Below are positions 1-12,345 of a stretch of DNA of 64,000 bases, piece after piece. The stretch comes from Malurus cyaneus samueli (Eukaryota > Chordata > Aves > Passeriformes > Maluridae), in the NCBI GenBank assembly GCA_009741485.1, contig CM019236.1:58866701-58930700 (forward strand). Direction: 5' to 3'. The notes below the pieces were generated by a model that was not told the origin of the DNA, ran no database searches, and saw nothing but the letters and a program-made list of their open reading frames with translations. Made by a program: the position numbers and the translations under genes. Position 1 is the stretch's first letter; the number at the start of each line of letters is the position of its first letter.

Positions 1-303
1 ATGTGATAAGAAAATGAACAGCAACAATAATACTAACAGTGTTAAAGATAGGCAAATAGTTCACATGTGATTGCTCAGAATGTGTGTTGGCTGACGACTC
101 AGCCCCAGAACCAGGGTTATAGGACCGCTCCATCTGCCACTCCTTATTGACCAGAAGGAACACATTCTCCCCAGAAGACACTTCCTTACTCCTGCCCCTG
201 GCATGACTTGAGGTGATACCAGATAATTTCTGGATCCTAACTATACCCCTCCCTCAGCAACTGCAAATAGTTAACACAGCCCTGATGGGAACCAAGACAT
301 TAC
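1..303 (-). mobile_element. ERV-L-type LTR, left copy (cut by window edge)
   Basis: This segment aligns by eye with 3570-3893, in the same minus orientation. The best shared blocks are 145-260 with 3722-3870 and 25-100 with 3600-3670. The outer 5' edge of the LTR, read on the minus strand, lies near 299-303, where both copies turn into unrelated sequence. The order of blocks resembles avian ERV-L LTRs, known from general experience of bird genomes. It would be the 3' LTR of the element. Roughly 90-100 bases of its U5 end would lie beyond the window start. The two copies differ at roughly a quarter or more of positions, so the insertion is old or was assembled from different copies. Confidence 0.6.
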
Positions 304-1004
304 CCTAAATTATCAACATCATACCTTGATCATTCACCTGCCAACTATATACATATATAGAGATATATACACAAGCATAATTTCTTTAGTCAGTGGTCAT
401 GCCTCCAAGATGTCTGTCAAGTTCCTTGAGTCCATGACTGTGTGTTCTGTCTGTTCTAGATATCTTCCAGGGCAGGAGAGCTGATGTGCTGTCAGCTGGT
501 TGCTGCATCACAAGCACATGACTGGTGTTATCTGGAGCAGTCCATATTCACTGTCCATGGCAGTTATGGCAAACAATAGCAGGGTCATTCAGCTACAAAC
601 ATTATACAGTGAAACATTATAGACTGTTCTCACCTAAATATCAAATCCCCTTAACATATACATCATGTTTCCCCATCCATCAGCATTACTCATCAAGTAT
701 ACCCAGGTCCTTGAGCAAAATGATTCCACAGATGGGTTTGCCTTTGCTTGAGGCAGGACTAATCCAAACTATCTTCCCAAACACGTTCAACAGATGCACC
801 ACACAGGGACTTTATCCCACTCTATGGTATATGAGGATTTTGATTGAGCAGGGCCAGGTCAACCAAATTGGTGGCCTTTGCCTAATGAAGATGCCAGCGT
901 GGGCATCTTCCCCCGCCCAAGGCTTTCAGGGTGGTTTTTATCAGTCCGTTATATTGTTCAACTTCCCAGGGGCTGGTGTACGGTAAGGAATATGACGCCC
1001 ACTC
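304..1004 (-). mobile_element. ERV-L-like internal remnant with integrase C-terminal region
   Basis: Conceptual minus-strand translation of about 420-980 gives broken peptides that resemble the last part of a retroviral integrase: a polar motif of the kind following the catalytic core at about 900-960, and a conserved pol C-terminal stretch near 690-720. Stop codons and frame changes interrupt it, so it cannot encode a working protein. It lies directly inside the left LTR, which is where the pol end or spacer of an env-less ERV-L would be. No gag, protease or reverse transcriptase belonging to the ERV was found. The remainder, 304-420, shows nothing recognisable. Confidence 0.5.
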
Positions 1005-3135
1005 AATACTGTGCTCTTTGCCTTATATGTAACCTAAACCTCTGATTCCGTTTCTTGATGTTTCCTTGAGTCCTCCCACTGCTCACAAGAGGGAAGAGAT
1101 CTGTACCTACTTCTCCACTTCCTCTCATCAGGATGTTGAAGACCACAGTGAAATCTCTACTCGGATCTCCTCCAGGCTGGACAAACCAAGGCACCTCAGC
1201 CACTCCTCATAAGGTTTCCCCTCTAGTCCCTTCAACAGCCTTGTGGCCCTGCTTTGGGTGCTCTCTAATCTTACTGCCCAAACCTGTCCCCAGCACTGGA
1301 GCTGAGGTCAGAGCAGAGCGGGACATCCCTTGGTCCCATTGCCCGGCTGCCATGCTGGGCCGATGTCCCTCAGGACACGCTTGGCCTCCTGGCTGCCAGG
1401 ACACTGCTGGCTCATGGTCACTTTCCACTGACCAGGACCCCCAGTCCCTTTCCTGGCACTGCTCCCCAGCCGCTCATTCCCCACTCTGTCCATACACCCA
1501 GGGTTGTCCCATCCCAGGGCAGAATACTTCACCTTGTAGAACTTTATGTGGTTGGTGATTGCTCAGCATTGTTACAAGTCAAGATATTTGCAGGGCTGTC
1601 TGGGAGTCGACAGCTCCTCCCAATTTAGTACCATCGGCAAACTTGTTTAATATTCCTTAAGAGTTCTACATCCAGATTGTTAACAAATATGTTGAAGAAA
1701 GCTGGGCCAAGGATGAAGCCCTGCAAAACCCCACTAGTGACTGGATGCCAGCCTGCTGTTTCCCCATTTGCTATCACCCCTTGTGGCTGACCCGTGAGCC
1801 AGTTGCTTACTCATCAGGTAACACAGTTATTCATCTTTGGCCTGGATGTTTTGTCCAGGAGGATCCTATGAGTGACAGTGTCAAATGCTTTGCTGAAGTT
1901 CAAAAAGATTGCATTTACTGGGTTTCCTGGATAAACTAGGAGGATTACACTATTGTGGAAGGAAATCAGGTTGGACAAGCAGGACTTCTCCTTCATGAAA
2001 CTGTGCTGGCTGTCACTGATGACTGCATTGTTCTCTAGGTATTTTTCAATACTTACCAGAATAATCTTTTCCATTATTGTACCAAGCACTCAAGTGATAC
2101 TGACAGGCCTGTAGTTTCAATGCTCTGACTTCTTGCCCTTTTTGACTCTTCAGCTGGGATCTCTCTAGATTCACAAGACTGCTTGAGAATTGTCAAGAGA
2201 GGCTTTGCAATGATAACAGCCAGCTCTTTGAGGATTTATGGATGAATCCCATGTGGCCCCATAGATTTGTAGGGGTCTAGTTATAGCAGCAGATCCTGCA
2301 CTATTTCATGGTCTGTTGGGAATTGATCATTTTTCCTCCAGCTCAGGGCACTCAGACCTGCCTTGGTCCATCATCTCTGCTAGGGACAGAGGCAAAGAAT
2401 GCAGTGAACACCTTAGCCTTGTCCCTGTCCCTGTTTAAGGTGACCATCCTCATCCTGTAGTGGGCCAGTGTTACCTCTGCACTCCTTTTGCTTTTGAGCT
2501 CTCTAAAAAAGCTCTTTGTGTTGTGCCACACAATTCTGGCTAGAATCCAGTTGATTTTTGGGTGCATGAATTTTCTCCCTACAGTGGCAGCAACATGTCC
2601 ATATTCCTCCCATGTCACCTGACCTTGCTTCCACTGGTCAGGTGATGTGCTTTATTGCATTATTTTTGAGACAAGATTCCTGTTCAGCCAAGGAAACCCA
2701 GTAGATGCCCCACCTGATTGACTTCAGACATTTGGGAATTGCTGCTCCTGTGCCCTTTGGAGGGGACATTTAAAAAATGGCCACCACTGATGGTCCCCAG
2801 CACCTGCAAAAACATTTCCCCATGAGACCTTGCTTACTGATTCCCTAAGCAGCTTGAAGTTTGCTTTCCTTGTGTCCAGAGGTGAGGTTTTGCTGGCACT
2901 TTATCTTACGTCTACAGAGATTTTAAATTCAATCACTTCATGTGATCATGATATTTTAAATTCAGTCACTTCACTATGGACAAGACATTGGTGGTTGTGG
3001 CCAATCTTCACTTTGCTCCCAACATCCACCCTGTTGACAAGCAGTGGATCAAGGAGGGCATCTTTCAGACTTAGTTCCTTTAGGACCTGTTCCGTAAAGC
3101 TGTCATCCAGGTTTTTAAAAAAGTTTCTTCATGAC
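1005..3135 (-). mobile_element. CR1 LINE fragment (ORF2, decayed)
   Basis: Minus-strand translation follows the CR1 ORF2 order from right to left. An endonuclease end and linker lie at about 2640-3130. A stretch with a TWEEY-like motif and an FFASV-like block lies at 2352-2620. Reverse transcriptase lies at about 1565-2340, including the SKAFDTV block at 1814-2089 and a degenerate catalytic motif near 1635-1650 reading FADG rather than FADD. The C-terminal segment (VFNILMRGSG, then RFRLHIR) lies at 1005-1200. Many stops and frame changes make it inactive. The element ends abruptly at about 1005, before the usual CR1 3' UTR and octamer tail, so the 3' end was lost after integration. It sits between the two LTRs. 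Confidence 0.85.
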
Positions 3136-3469
3136 CTCTCTGTGGTCACGCAGGAAAAACCACAGGTTCCTGGTAGTGTGCACTCTCTCTCACACACAGC
3201 GGGGTGTTTTGCTTCTGGTCCATACTGGTGGGCCCTGGGATGTTTCTGTCTTGCTCAAGTCCTTTGAATCTGTCAGCAGTCTTTCCACAGCCAAGGTGCA
3301 GGCCAAGAGAGTGGAACAAAGATCTTGGTATTGCTGAAGTTGGGTAGGTACCCGCTGTTTGTTCTGCTTTCGTTGACATCAATACCAGTGAGTTGATGTG
3401 TGATGATAATGCACTCTGTACAAACTCTGGCAAATGGAATGTGTACCCTCAACCTCATCTGGGTCTACA
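3136..3469. other. Unassigned segment between CR1 and the right LTR
   Basis: No clear similarity is visible here. The segment could be further decayed CR1 endonuclease sequence or ERV leader (primer-binding site and gag start). Open frames on both strands (about 3131-3433) have no recognisable family and no codon pattern that persuades me. A C-run at 3487-3494 follows it, inside the LTR edge. Confidence 0.4.
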
Positions 3470-3896
3470 TTTGCTGCTTGTTCCCTCCCCCCCCAGACTC
3501 TTCCCTTTCCTTACCCCCTCTGGGTGCTGGAGAGAAGAATTGAAAGCTCAAACGGTGAAGATCACAGGTTGAGATAAGAGCAATTTACTGGAAGGAGCAA
3601 TGAGATCAGTATTAATAACAAGCGTACAATATAGACAAAGGATTCATACGTGATTCCTTGGAAACAGCATTTCCCAGTTGCATGCTCCAGCTTAGAGCCA
3701 GCATTACCTGATGTGTCCACTTGTCCTCTTTCTGCCACACTTACTCAACCAGAAGGGAACCTTTTCTCCCTGGAAGACTCCCTTTCCTCCTCCCCCAGCA
3801 ATGACATGAGGTGGTAGAGAATAATCTCCATGTCCTATCCATGCCCCGCTTTGTCTACTGCAAAAATTAAATGTGGCCGGAGCCAAGACAGGCTAC
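3470..3896 (-). mobile_element. ERV-L-type LTR, right copy (5' LTR of the minus-strand element)
   Basis: Read on the minus strand, the LTR starts near 3893 and runs left. An AT-rich middle (3600-3640) is followed by the TTATCTCAACC block at about 3570-3580 that typifies the R-U5 part of avian ERV-L LTRs, and then by a purine-rich U5 with a G-run (3487-3494). It pairs with 1-303 in the same orientation. Exact ends are uncertain because no target-site duplication can be checked (the left element runs off the window) and the terminal dinucleotides are eroded. Confidence 0.6.
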
Positions 3897-4819
3897 ATCT
3901 TCTATCTTCTCTTAACAAGAGTCAGGTTGCTAGGTGGAAGTGAATTCCACTGTGCCTCTCTCCTGATCTCCACGTTTGTTATCTCTGAAGTGATGGCCAG
4001 GTTTGTTTTGCTTTAGTGAAATAATTTTTACCTCAGTTATCAGCCAAACCAGATTTTATCTACAAGAAGCTGAAGGACTCCTGAGCTATAGTAGTGCACA
4101 GGGTGGCTTCAGCAGACTATATTAAGTATTTGTTACTTTTACCAAAAAAAAGAAATACCCAATCAATTTTTTAATTTCATCTTTGCCTTTCAGCAGAATG
4201 GTGTTGGTTTTGTGGGAGTTTTTTACTGTACTTCTATGATCAGTTTCTGTGCAACAATTTGTATAGTTTATTTTTTCTCTAAAGTACTGGAATGAATTGT
4301 TTACATTCCTTATTTCCATAGTTCATTCTGTGATTGTCTGTGTTATAAAATACTATTTACTACTCAGCAAATTAGACTGATTAGAGAATTAACTCACTTA
4401 GGAATAAAGCTCATATCCAAATTGTTCAGTGGTGCCAAATTCCTTCCTTTTTTAATGTGCCGAGATTTAAACACAGCAGGAAAATTAAGCCCACTCAAGC
4501 TACTCCCTTTCCCCCACCCTCTTCTGATAGTGGAAGAAACTCTAGGAAAGATTATAAACTGGAATCACACTTCAGTGAAAATCACAGTAATGACAAAAAT
4601 ATTAATAAAAGAATGTAAAAAAGAGAGTTTTGCACAAAAAAAGGGTGTTCACCACTGAGCAAACAAAACACTTCCCAAAGACAGCACCCAAGGTTTTCCC
4701 AGACAAAGGCAGAAATAGTGACTGGCCTCATGCTGGGCCACATGGTATATGGGAAACAAAGGCAGTGTATGTCAGGGAGTCAAGGTTAACCTCCCTCTCC
4801 CAGCACAAAACATTGGAAA

Positions 4820-5100
4820 AGCAAGGACAAGGCGAAACCTCGTGGTGCCTGGGAGGGCTCTGTAGCAGGTCAGGGGAGCCTTGTCCTGGGCCTGGCTTCA
4901 TGGAGCAGGAGTGGAGCTCTCGGCAGTTCTGGCTGCAGCTGCTGTGGTTGCAGCTCATCCGGATTCTGCTCCACTCTGCCGCTGTTTCTGTCTTTAGCGC
5001 CGACCCGAAAAGGTGCAGCTCAGAGAAACTGCAGTGGCAGAGGGGTGCTGGCTCTGCCAGGCTGACCCCAAAGCTTCCACACCTCACCCCTTGAGCCCAT
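4820..5100. other. GC-rich patch in intron 1, unassigned
   Basis: This stretch is clearly richer in G and C than its surroundings and carries a small group of CpGs at about 4920-5015. Open frames on both strands (4630-5094 plus, 4728-5087 minus) exist mainly because the high GC content makes stops rare. I recognise no protein family in either. It could be a decayed repeat or a small regulatory island; nothing seen decides this. Confidence 0.3.
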
Positions 5101-5317
5101 GAAAGGACAGCAGCCCTGCCACTGCTGGCCCTGGCTCCCTCCTGCTGAAACCATACCCTTCAACATGATATGGGTGGTACAGAATTAAACAGTGCTGGAA
5201 ACTCCACCCCTTTTCTCTTTAAACACTTCACTCAAACATATTTATCATCTAGAAAAATAATCTTCCTGTTGAACACAGGCAGTGTTTTGTCATGAATGTG
5301 CAAATAGGACTTTTCTA

Positions 5318-5410
5318 TGCTCATTGTAGGCAGCTGGAACTAGATGACTCTTTAAGGTCCTCTTTAAGGTCCCTTCCAGCCCAGACTATTCCATGGTTCT
5401 ATGATCTCTT
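5318..5410 (+). mobile_element. CR1 3'-end fragment
   Basis: The stretch matches the typical CR1 3' UTR ending: a block about an aligned "tagatgactc", then ggtcccttccagcc, then attccatggttctatgat, which is the octamer-like tail. The block ctctttaaggtc is duplicated in tandem (5350-5372), which is unusual for this end. It is strongly 5'-truncated, as CR1 copies usually are. Confidence 0.85.
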
Positions 5411-5521
5411 CGTGTTTGAAGAATTAAGAAGAAAGCTGGGTGCGTGGTGATCCCATTTACTGAGATTGTATGTTGGTTCAGGCTATTAAGCCAGCTCATA
5501 GGACAGTTTCGTGGTCAAAAG

Positions 5522-5562
5522 GAATCTTAAAATGCTTGGATTTCAGAATCTTAAAATGCTTG
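5522..5562 (+). repeat. Two-copy direct repeat, period 24
   Basis: The 17-mer at 5522-5538 recurs exactly at 5546-5562. It is a simple local duplication in intron 1. Confidence 0.8.
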
Positions 5563-6995
5563 TTTTAATCTGTGCTGTAGATGAGTGGAGTTTTCATTTT
5601 GTATTTGTTTGGCTCTTGAAATTATACTCTTCAACATTAAGTTTTTTCAACTGAGAGTCTGTGGGGTACATTTCTAGAAACACAAACTGAAAATTGTATT
5701 ATATTTCTGCAAGAGTTAAAATACTTACGTTTTCTTCTGGGACTGAGGTCTCATTACAAAATGTAAATATTGAGTAGACTTCTGCATCCAAATTCTGCCT
5801 GTCCTGTGTTAGGACCCAATTGTTAAGGGATGCCTCTGCCTGAATTAAGGTACAAACAAGACCATATACCAAAGTCAATTGTATGGATTTTTTTAAACCA
5901 TAAATGTGAGGTAGAGGAAGAAATAGAAAGAGAAAGAAGGGGGAAAGAGAGTGAGAGATTCAGTGAAAGATAGCACCGCATGAATTACTGCAGCATCCTG
6001 CTCATCCTTCTTCACACAGGTGTGCCGAATGCTGGGAGTTCTGAAATGTTCTTCTGGAGGTACCACGCTTTTTCAGTCCAGGTCCCCAGTATCCATGAGG
6101 TATAGATGCTGTTCCCATAGCATGGGAAAGCTGTTCCTTTCTCACAGTTTGCCGTGGTGGGAATTTTGTTTGGATAGGTTATCCAGATCTGCTTCATCCG
6201 GCCTGGTGTTTTCCTCTTGTTGCCATCTGCACTTTTCCTGCAGTCTGCGGGGTGGAATTTGTCCAGTGTGCTTATTCCAAACCTTCACTTCCATTTAGGT
6301 CTGGTATTAATGTCTCCCTATTTGCCATCTGTGTTTTTCTTAATTTCCTGTTGTGGTGGCTTATTTTATGAGAACTTCCTTCTCTGACAGTGTTTGAGAT
6401 AGTTCATTGTATTAAGTCCTTACACCCTGAAGCCTGTAGAGGCAGAGCACATCCAACAGGACATACAGTGGGATTTATTAGGGTGCTAGTCAAGTGATAG
6501 TTCTTGATCTGAAAACCTGTGTGTCTGTAATCACTGCTCAGTACCAGCTCAGTACTAAATCATGCATCAGAAGGGTCTGTAGTATTTGGCAGCAATCTAT
6601 TGGTTTCTTTCTGACTCATGCAGAACTAATTTTCAGTTACACAAATTAGAGAGCGAAAAGAGGGGAAAAAAACCCACTTAAATATTGTTCATTTCTTTTG
6701 GCCATTTCTTTGATCCATGTGTTTTATCTGAGAGGAAGGCAGTGTGTCTAATGGGAAACTGTAATATTTTATGAAACAGTGAGACTTGAAGATCTTGTTA
6801 GGCAATCAGTACTTCAGCAGAATGAAATGCTGTTGCAACAGAAGGAAAACTATACACCAATTATTTACCCAGTCAAGAAAAATTATGCTCCCTAGCATCA
6901 AAGGGCTTCGATTAATGAAATAATGGAGAACTGATTTTTACCAGGCCAGGTAATATTTATTCATCAAAATGCCACAGGCCAAGAGTTTGAGACTG

Positions 6996-7028
6996 TTTAA
7001 GATTATAAAGACAATTTAAGATTATAAA
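6996..7028 (+). repeat. Two-copy direct repeat, period 19
   Basis: The 14-mer tttaagattataaa occurs at 6996-7009 and 7015-7028, both exact. Confidence 0.8.
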
Positions 7029-10000
7029 CCCACAGCAACACATGTAGGCTATATGTGACTGGTTCTAGAAACAGACATGAAAAAAGAGCTGTGTAATGCT
7101 TTTCCAGATTTAAATTAGTTGTTGCAAGTAATGAACTCATCCTGTTCTTTATTATCCTTCAAATAATGTTTTCAGTATTGTTGGGAAAATATCTTTTCAG
7201 CCAGACTATTCCCAGCTCATGTGTTTGTTTTCTGTACTTATCCCAATCTCCAGTAATTCTGCTTATTTTCATAAACTTCAAAACTCTCATCTAATACTTC
7301 CTTTTGCATTGGATTCTTTATTTAAAAGTTTTTCAACTACGTTATCTAATCCAAACAGACATTCAAAGCAAAGTGGCTGAGATGGCAGTTCTGAACTGTT
7401 TTTTTCCAATAGTGTGCAGGATTAACAGTCTTCTATATGTATCAGGTGAACTGAATCTTGAAAGTTTAGTCCTCTCTGTTTTATCTTTGGCACAAATTCC
7501 AAGGAAATGAATATGCAGCATTAGCAAGGCAGAACTCTTAGAATCTGAATCAGCCCTTATTCCAACAGCTTCTTTATGCAAAAGGTTAGGACACGAGAAA
7601 ACGGATTAAAAAGGAAAGGTTACCTGGAAGTGAAGTATCAATGCAGAAGAATTGATATATGATGTGGAGGTGAAAGGAATTCTTTCTGAGCACAGAAAAT
7701 GCACAGAGACTCAGAAGGGAAAAGTGAATTATGAGAGACAATGCATGTAACATACTAGCTTTCTTGCAGAAGTGCTCTCTTCTTATGTACTCTTTCACTT
7801 ATTTTATTTTGGACAGAACGCCTGTGTAAAACTTGCATTGTATTCAGCTGCACCACATTTGGTCCATAACAGCCACAGAATGCCTTTGCAAGTGTAATGC
7901 ATGAACCAGGATGCAATTCTAGTCATCATAGAAGCCTAGGGGTAAAAAAAACCCAGTAGTTCCAGGCTCTAAGTAGCTCTGTTAGAGATTGATACGGAGA
8001 GCTTACCCCTAAGTTCCTCTTTTCTGTAAAACCTGAGGTCAGCTGGGATTCAATTAATATTCCTTTAATGTAATGGATGTTCAACAGGAACAATTCAGAC
8101 AGGTCTGTCACATGACATCGGAAAACACTGGAGGAAAATCTACTTTTTAGCTCTGGCTGAAAGTATATAGGCAGGATATAGATGTCATTTCACAACATGG
8201 GGATTTTTTCTGTAATAATTTGGCATCTTATGTCTGCTATTCTAATCACCTATGTCATATGTATATCTGAAACAAAAACTTGATGACAAAGGAAAGCTGA
8301 GATGTATTTTCAGACTTTCCAGAAAAAAAAGAAATTTAAAATCATTGGACTGAAATAGGAAAGGCATACATTAATAGAGTATCAAAAGAAAACACTGTTT
8401 CATTACTTAGTGCCTCCAGCACTCTTCTTCCCTTCTTTAATGAAATGGAACAGTCTGTGCCTTATTACTTCCTCCATTTAATCTTGTTAATGCAGTCTGC
8501 TAAGACTCCACTTTTGCAACAGCACATGTGTAATTGTGAATAAATAGGCTAGTAGGAAGACTACTGTTTTGCTCCTGGAAGTCTTATGTATTTATAACAA
8601 AATGTGTGATACTCAAACCAAAATAAAATCTGATGTAACTGGTAAGTTGAAATATTTTTATTCTTCACCTCCTTAACAATATGGGACATTACAGTGAAAA
8701 ATAAAGAGAGAAATATTAAACATGTACAAGTCTACCCTTGAGACAACTGCACTTGGAATGTTAGTAAAGATTAATTCTTCCTACTGTGTTTAAAAGATTG
8801 CAAATTAAATTGGTAAGTAGACAGCTGGTAAGTAGAACATTTTTTTCAAACAGCGACAGATGCAAATCCAAGAATATCTCCAGCTGATTTAAATGCTTAT
8901 CAAAAGATGGGACAAAGATTTAAATAGGAATGTGCAAAAGTGAAAATCCATAGTGATTATCAAAAATATGAAGAAATATGAAGACATTAAAAAAGCTCTA
9001 AGAAGGCAACACTGGAATTATTTCAGGGTCCTTTCAGATTGAAATCACTGTTTTTGTTTGTTATTGCCTGTGTCTCTTACAATTTTGCCTTGTAGGAGTT
9101 GTAATATATCTAAAGGTATTGCAAGGAAAGTGTATTGGAAACTGTTCCTTTGACTGTCTTGGCAGTCACACAAATCTCAGACAATGCAAATTAGATCCTT
9201 ATTTTGCTGGGCTGATATAATCTTAACAGTGCAACAGTCCTCATTTTGCTTGGAGATTTTGTATGGCATAGAATTCTGCGTTGAGTGGTAACTGGAAGTC
9301 TCGGAATTTGTGTACACCAAAACGAAACTGTGCAGGTAAAGGGGGAGGAGAGGAGGGATACAAAGGTTGTCAGTGTGCTGCAACTGCAGTCCAGTAGCAA
9401 AGAGCTGGAGAATGAGCATGCTGCCACAGGCAGAAGAGCTAAGAAAACCACTACATCCTCCTTCTTCTACATGAATCAAGTTCTAAGTTAGTTTCCATCC
9501 CATTCCAGCAAGCAGTAATACTTGGCTGGTTGTGAGGAAAGATAAGGTTGTGTGTGACCCCACAGCCTGGAAAACAGATCTTCACAGCATGTTCCTGCAG
9601 CATCTCTCTCTGTGTTGCTCAGCTTTGTAACTGTACAGCAGAGATCTGTGCATATCTAACATAAGGAATTAACTTTAAGGTTCTGACTACTATACGACCA
9701 TTTCAGCCAGGTTTGACAGGCAAAATGGACTGTAAATATTTATCATGGTGTCTGAACTCTTCTTTTGCAAAGTTCATTAGTCCATTTACCCAGAAAGGAA
9801 AAAAATAAAGCCATGGATTGTTGTCTTCAGGAAACAATAGGTCAGAAATACCTGTCACACTCTTAAGCAGCTTTCTGAGTAAGAAGTAAGGAGGGAAAAT
9901 AATTTTTCCTGCTAAATGCCTGATATATTATGAAACAGTTTAAATAAAACATCCACAAATTACAACAAACAGTTTGCAGAGTAAATACTAATTATAATTC

Positions 10001-12013
10001 TCATAGGAAACAACTTTGATATGCAACATTTTCTGTTTAGGCTGCTGTTTTTTGACTAAGTGCACTTTGACTGTTTAGAGTTGTGTGGAAAACATGGTCA
10101 TCACTACTCAGTCATCCTGACCAGCTTATATAAACACTAGCTAAAGCTGCTAGAGATTATTTGCAGAACATTGGATCTGATGAGCTCAAATATAAGATAG
10201 CTTCAGTAGTATAATATTTGGGATTACCATAATAATCTGTTTAGGGAAAGTGTGCAGTATCAGCAGAACCATTGCTTGAATCTTTGAGGGAATCAGAAAG
10301 TGTACAGTAATAATTCAGCATATATTATATACTTAAACCTTTCCCTATGAATATGGCAAATTTCTGAGCTGTTTATGGGGTCCAGGAGAAGGCCTTGATC
10401 ATTTGGTTAAGTAACTGTGGTTTAACTCACATGTGGAACCCAAAACATCAGTTAGGCAACATGTTTTTGTTGTGTAATAACCTGTGTTACTGTCGCACCA
10501 TCCTTTGAAGTTACCCACATAATTTCCTTTAATTTGAGTTACTAGGGAAAAGAGTTCATAGAGTAATACCGAGAAGTCCACATTGAGATGCAATGAAAGT
10601 GCTTCTATATGGAAGTGCAGAATGCTAGGTGAGCTGTCAAAGTTTACTGGTCCTTTGACAGTTTCTCACCTCTGTGAGCACAGCCTTTCAGCGATCAAGT
10701 TTTGAGCCATAGCTTCTGACAAGGGACCTGAGTTCCGTTTTCTGGCATCTGGGCAATGGGCTGTACTCCATTAGTCATCCCTTCCCTGCAGATGGTACAG
10801 GCAGTTCTGCTTCTCTTCTGCTTCCTTCCTTGCATATGAAACATTCCAAAAAATTTGGGAAAGCCCTGAACACTTGCACATTATGCGCTTCCGCCATTCT
10901 GTTCTGTCCAAATTGAAGAAACAAACAAGCTTCTAGGTAGCAATTTGTGTACCTTTGTCAGATTCCTAATATCTTTGGTGTTTCACTGAGTAGTGCTGGG
11001 TTGACATTCTTGGCAGCAGAGCTGCACAGTATTTTTTGGAGTTCAGGAAATTGCATCGCACCACTGTCTTGTGATAACCCAATGGAAATCCATATTTTCT
11101 ATTAATTTACAAATTAGTTCTGCAGAAAATAAAAAATACTTAATACAAAAGATATCATTATCTTTACAACATTATATCACGGCTCTTAAGATCGTTACTT
11201 TTTTTTTGCTCACAACTACCTCTGCTGTACAGAGAACCATCCAGCCTTGGAGATCTTGCAGCTTTTTTAGTTGACCACCAAAACTAATTTCAGCTTGAGC
11301 AGTTGTCTGTAATCTTTTTAAGCTTGAAGTTCTTTGCTCCTTTCTAAGATGTGATAAGAATCTAGGGGTCCAAAAGTATTTATTTTTAAAAGAATGTAGC
11401 CCTTGGGTGCGAAAGCAGTTCTTTCAAAAAGAATGCATCCCTTTGTCTAATAAAAGGTTTTAAGTCTGTCTGAAAATCTCATCTCATTTGTGTCCCTAGA
11501 CCATCACAAACATAAGAACCTTTTACTGTTCATTAATGGTTAAATAGTAATGTTCATCCAGCGTAGTTACACTTGGGAAAGGAAATCAACAGTATTTGTA
11601 CAAAACATTTTTTCTTATTGGAATGCATATTAGCAGTCACGGAAAAGGTTGGTTTACTGTGTTCATTTTTCTCCATATAATTTCACCTTCTCTGCTGAAT
11701 GCATCATTCTTTCCAGACTTGTTCCAAAATTACAATGTAACAAAAGATAGATAATGTGAACAATTTTAAACTACCTGAATCTTTGGAGCAGCCATAATAA
11801 TTTGAACTCACATTATTCATCTGTTTCAAACCTTTTGACAGAGGTCAGTAAACATTACTGCAGCCATGAAACTCATGAAGGTGTCTTCCAAAGTTTGTAT
11901 TTACAGTTCACATATAGGTATCTTCCTTCATATGCAAAAAGGTTAATATGTAACATAATTTTAAAACTTCCCATCGCTCTACAGACATTTAAGGTTTGAT
12001 CTTTCGTTTTAAT

Positions 12014-12051
12014 AGATTTTAAATGCACACAATAAGATTTTAAATGCACAC
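12014..12051 (+). repeat. Two-copy direct repeat, period 21
   Basis: The 17-mer agattttaaatgcacac occurs at 12014-12030 and again at 12035-12051. Confidence 0.8.
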
Positions 12052-12189
12052 TATGTAAAAGCTTTCCATAAAAAACCTTGAGATTTCAAAATATTCTTTT
12101 CCAGTAGTCTTTAGAATAGCCATGCAGTAAAAGGTAGAGTTCATCTGTAAGAAGAGTTGGTATACAATTCAATGCGCCTTTTCAGGGTA

Positions 12190-12345
12190 TGTTGTTTGTG
12201 GGTTTTTTTTTCTTTGTTTATTTGGGGTTTTTTTGGTTGAGTTTTTTGGCAAGTTTTTTGTTTTGTTTCAGGGATTTGAGTTTGGTTTTGCTTTGGGGTT
12301 TTTTTGGTTGATTGCTTTGTTTTGTGGGTTTTATTTTTCAATTTC
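12190..12345 (+). repeat. G/T-rich low-complexity tract
   Basis: The plus strand is made almost only of T and G, in irregular units such as ggttttttt and ttttgttttg. The minus strand reads as a Lys/Gln/Thr-rich open frame (12141-12341), which is a compositional artefact. G-runs are at most four long and scattered, so I do not call a G-quadruplex. Confidence 0.75.

Noticed and set aside
4630..5094. Long open frames on both strands in the GC-rich patch as a possible gene
   Set aside because: The frames exist because stops are rare at this GC content. There is no recognised domain, no splice support and no coding bias that I can see.
12141..12341. Lys/Gln/Thr-rich minus-strand open frame
   Set aside because: It is the translation of a G/T-rich low-complexity tract.
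12190..12345. G-quadruplex-forming region
   Set aside because: The G-runs are short and irregularly spaced; T dominates.
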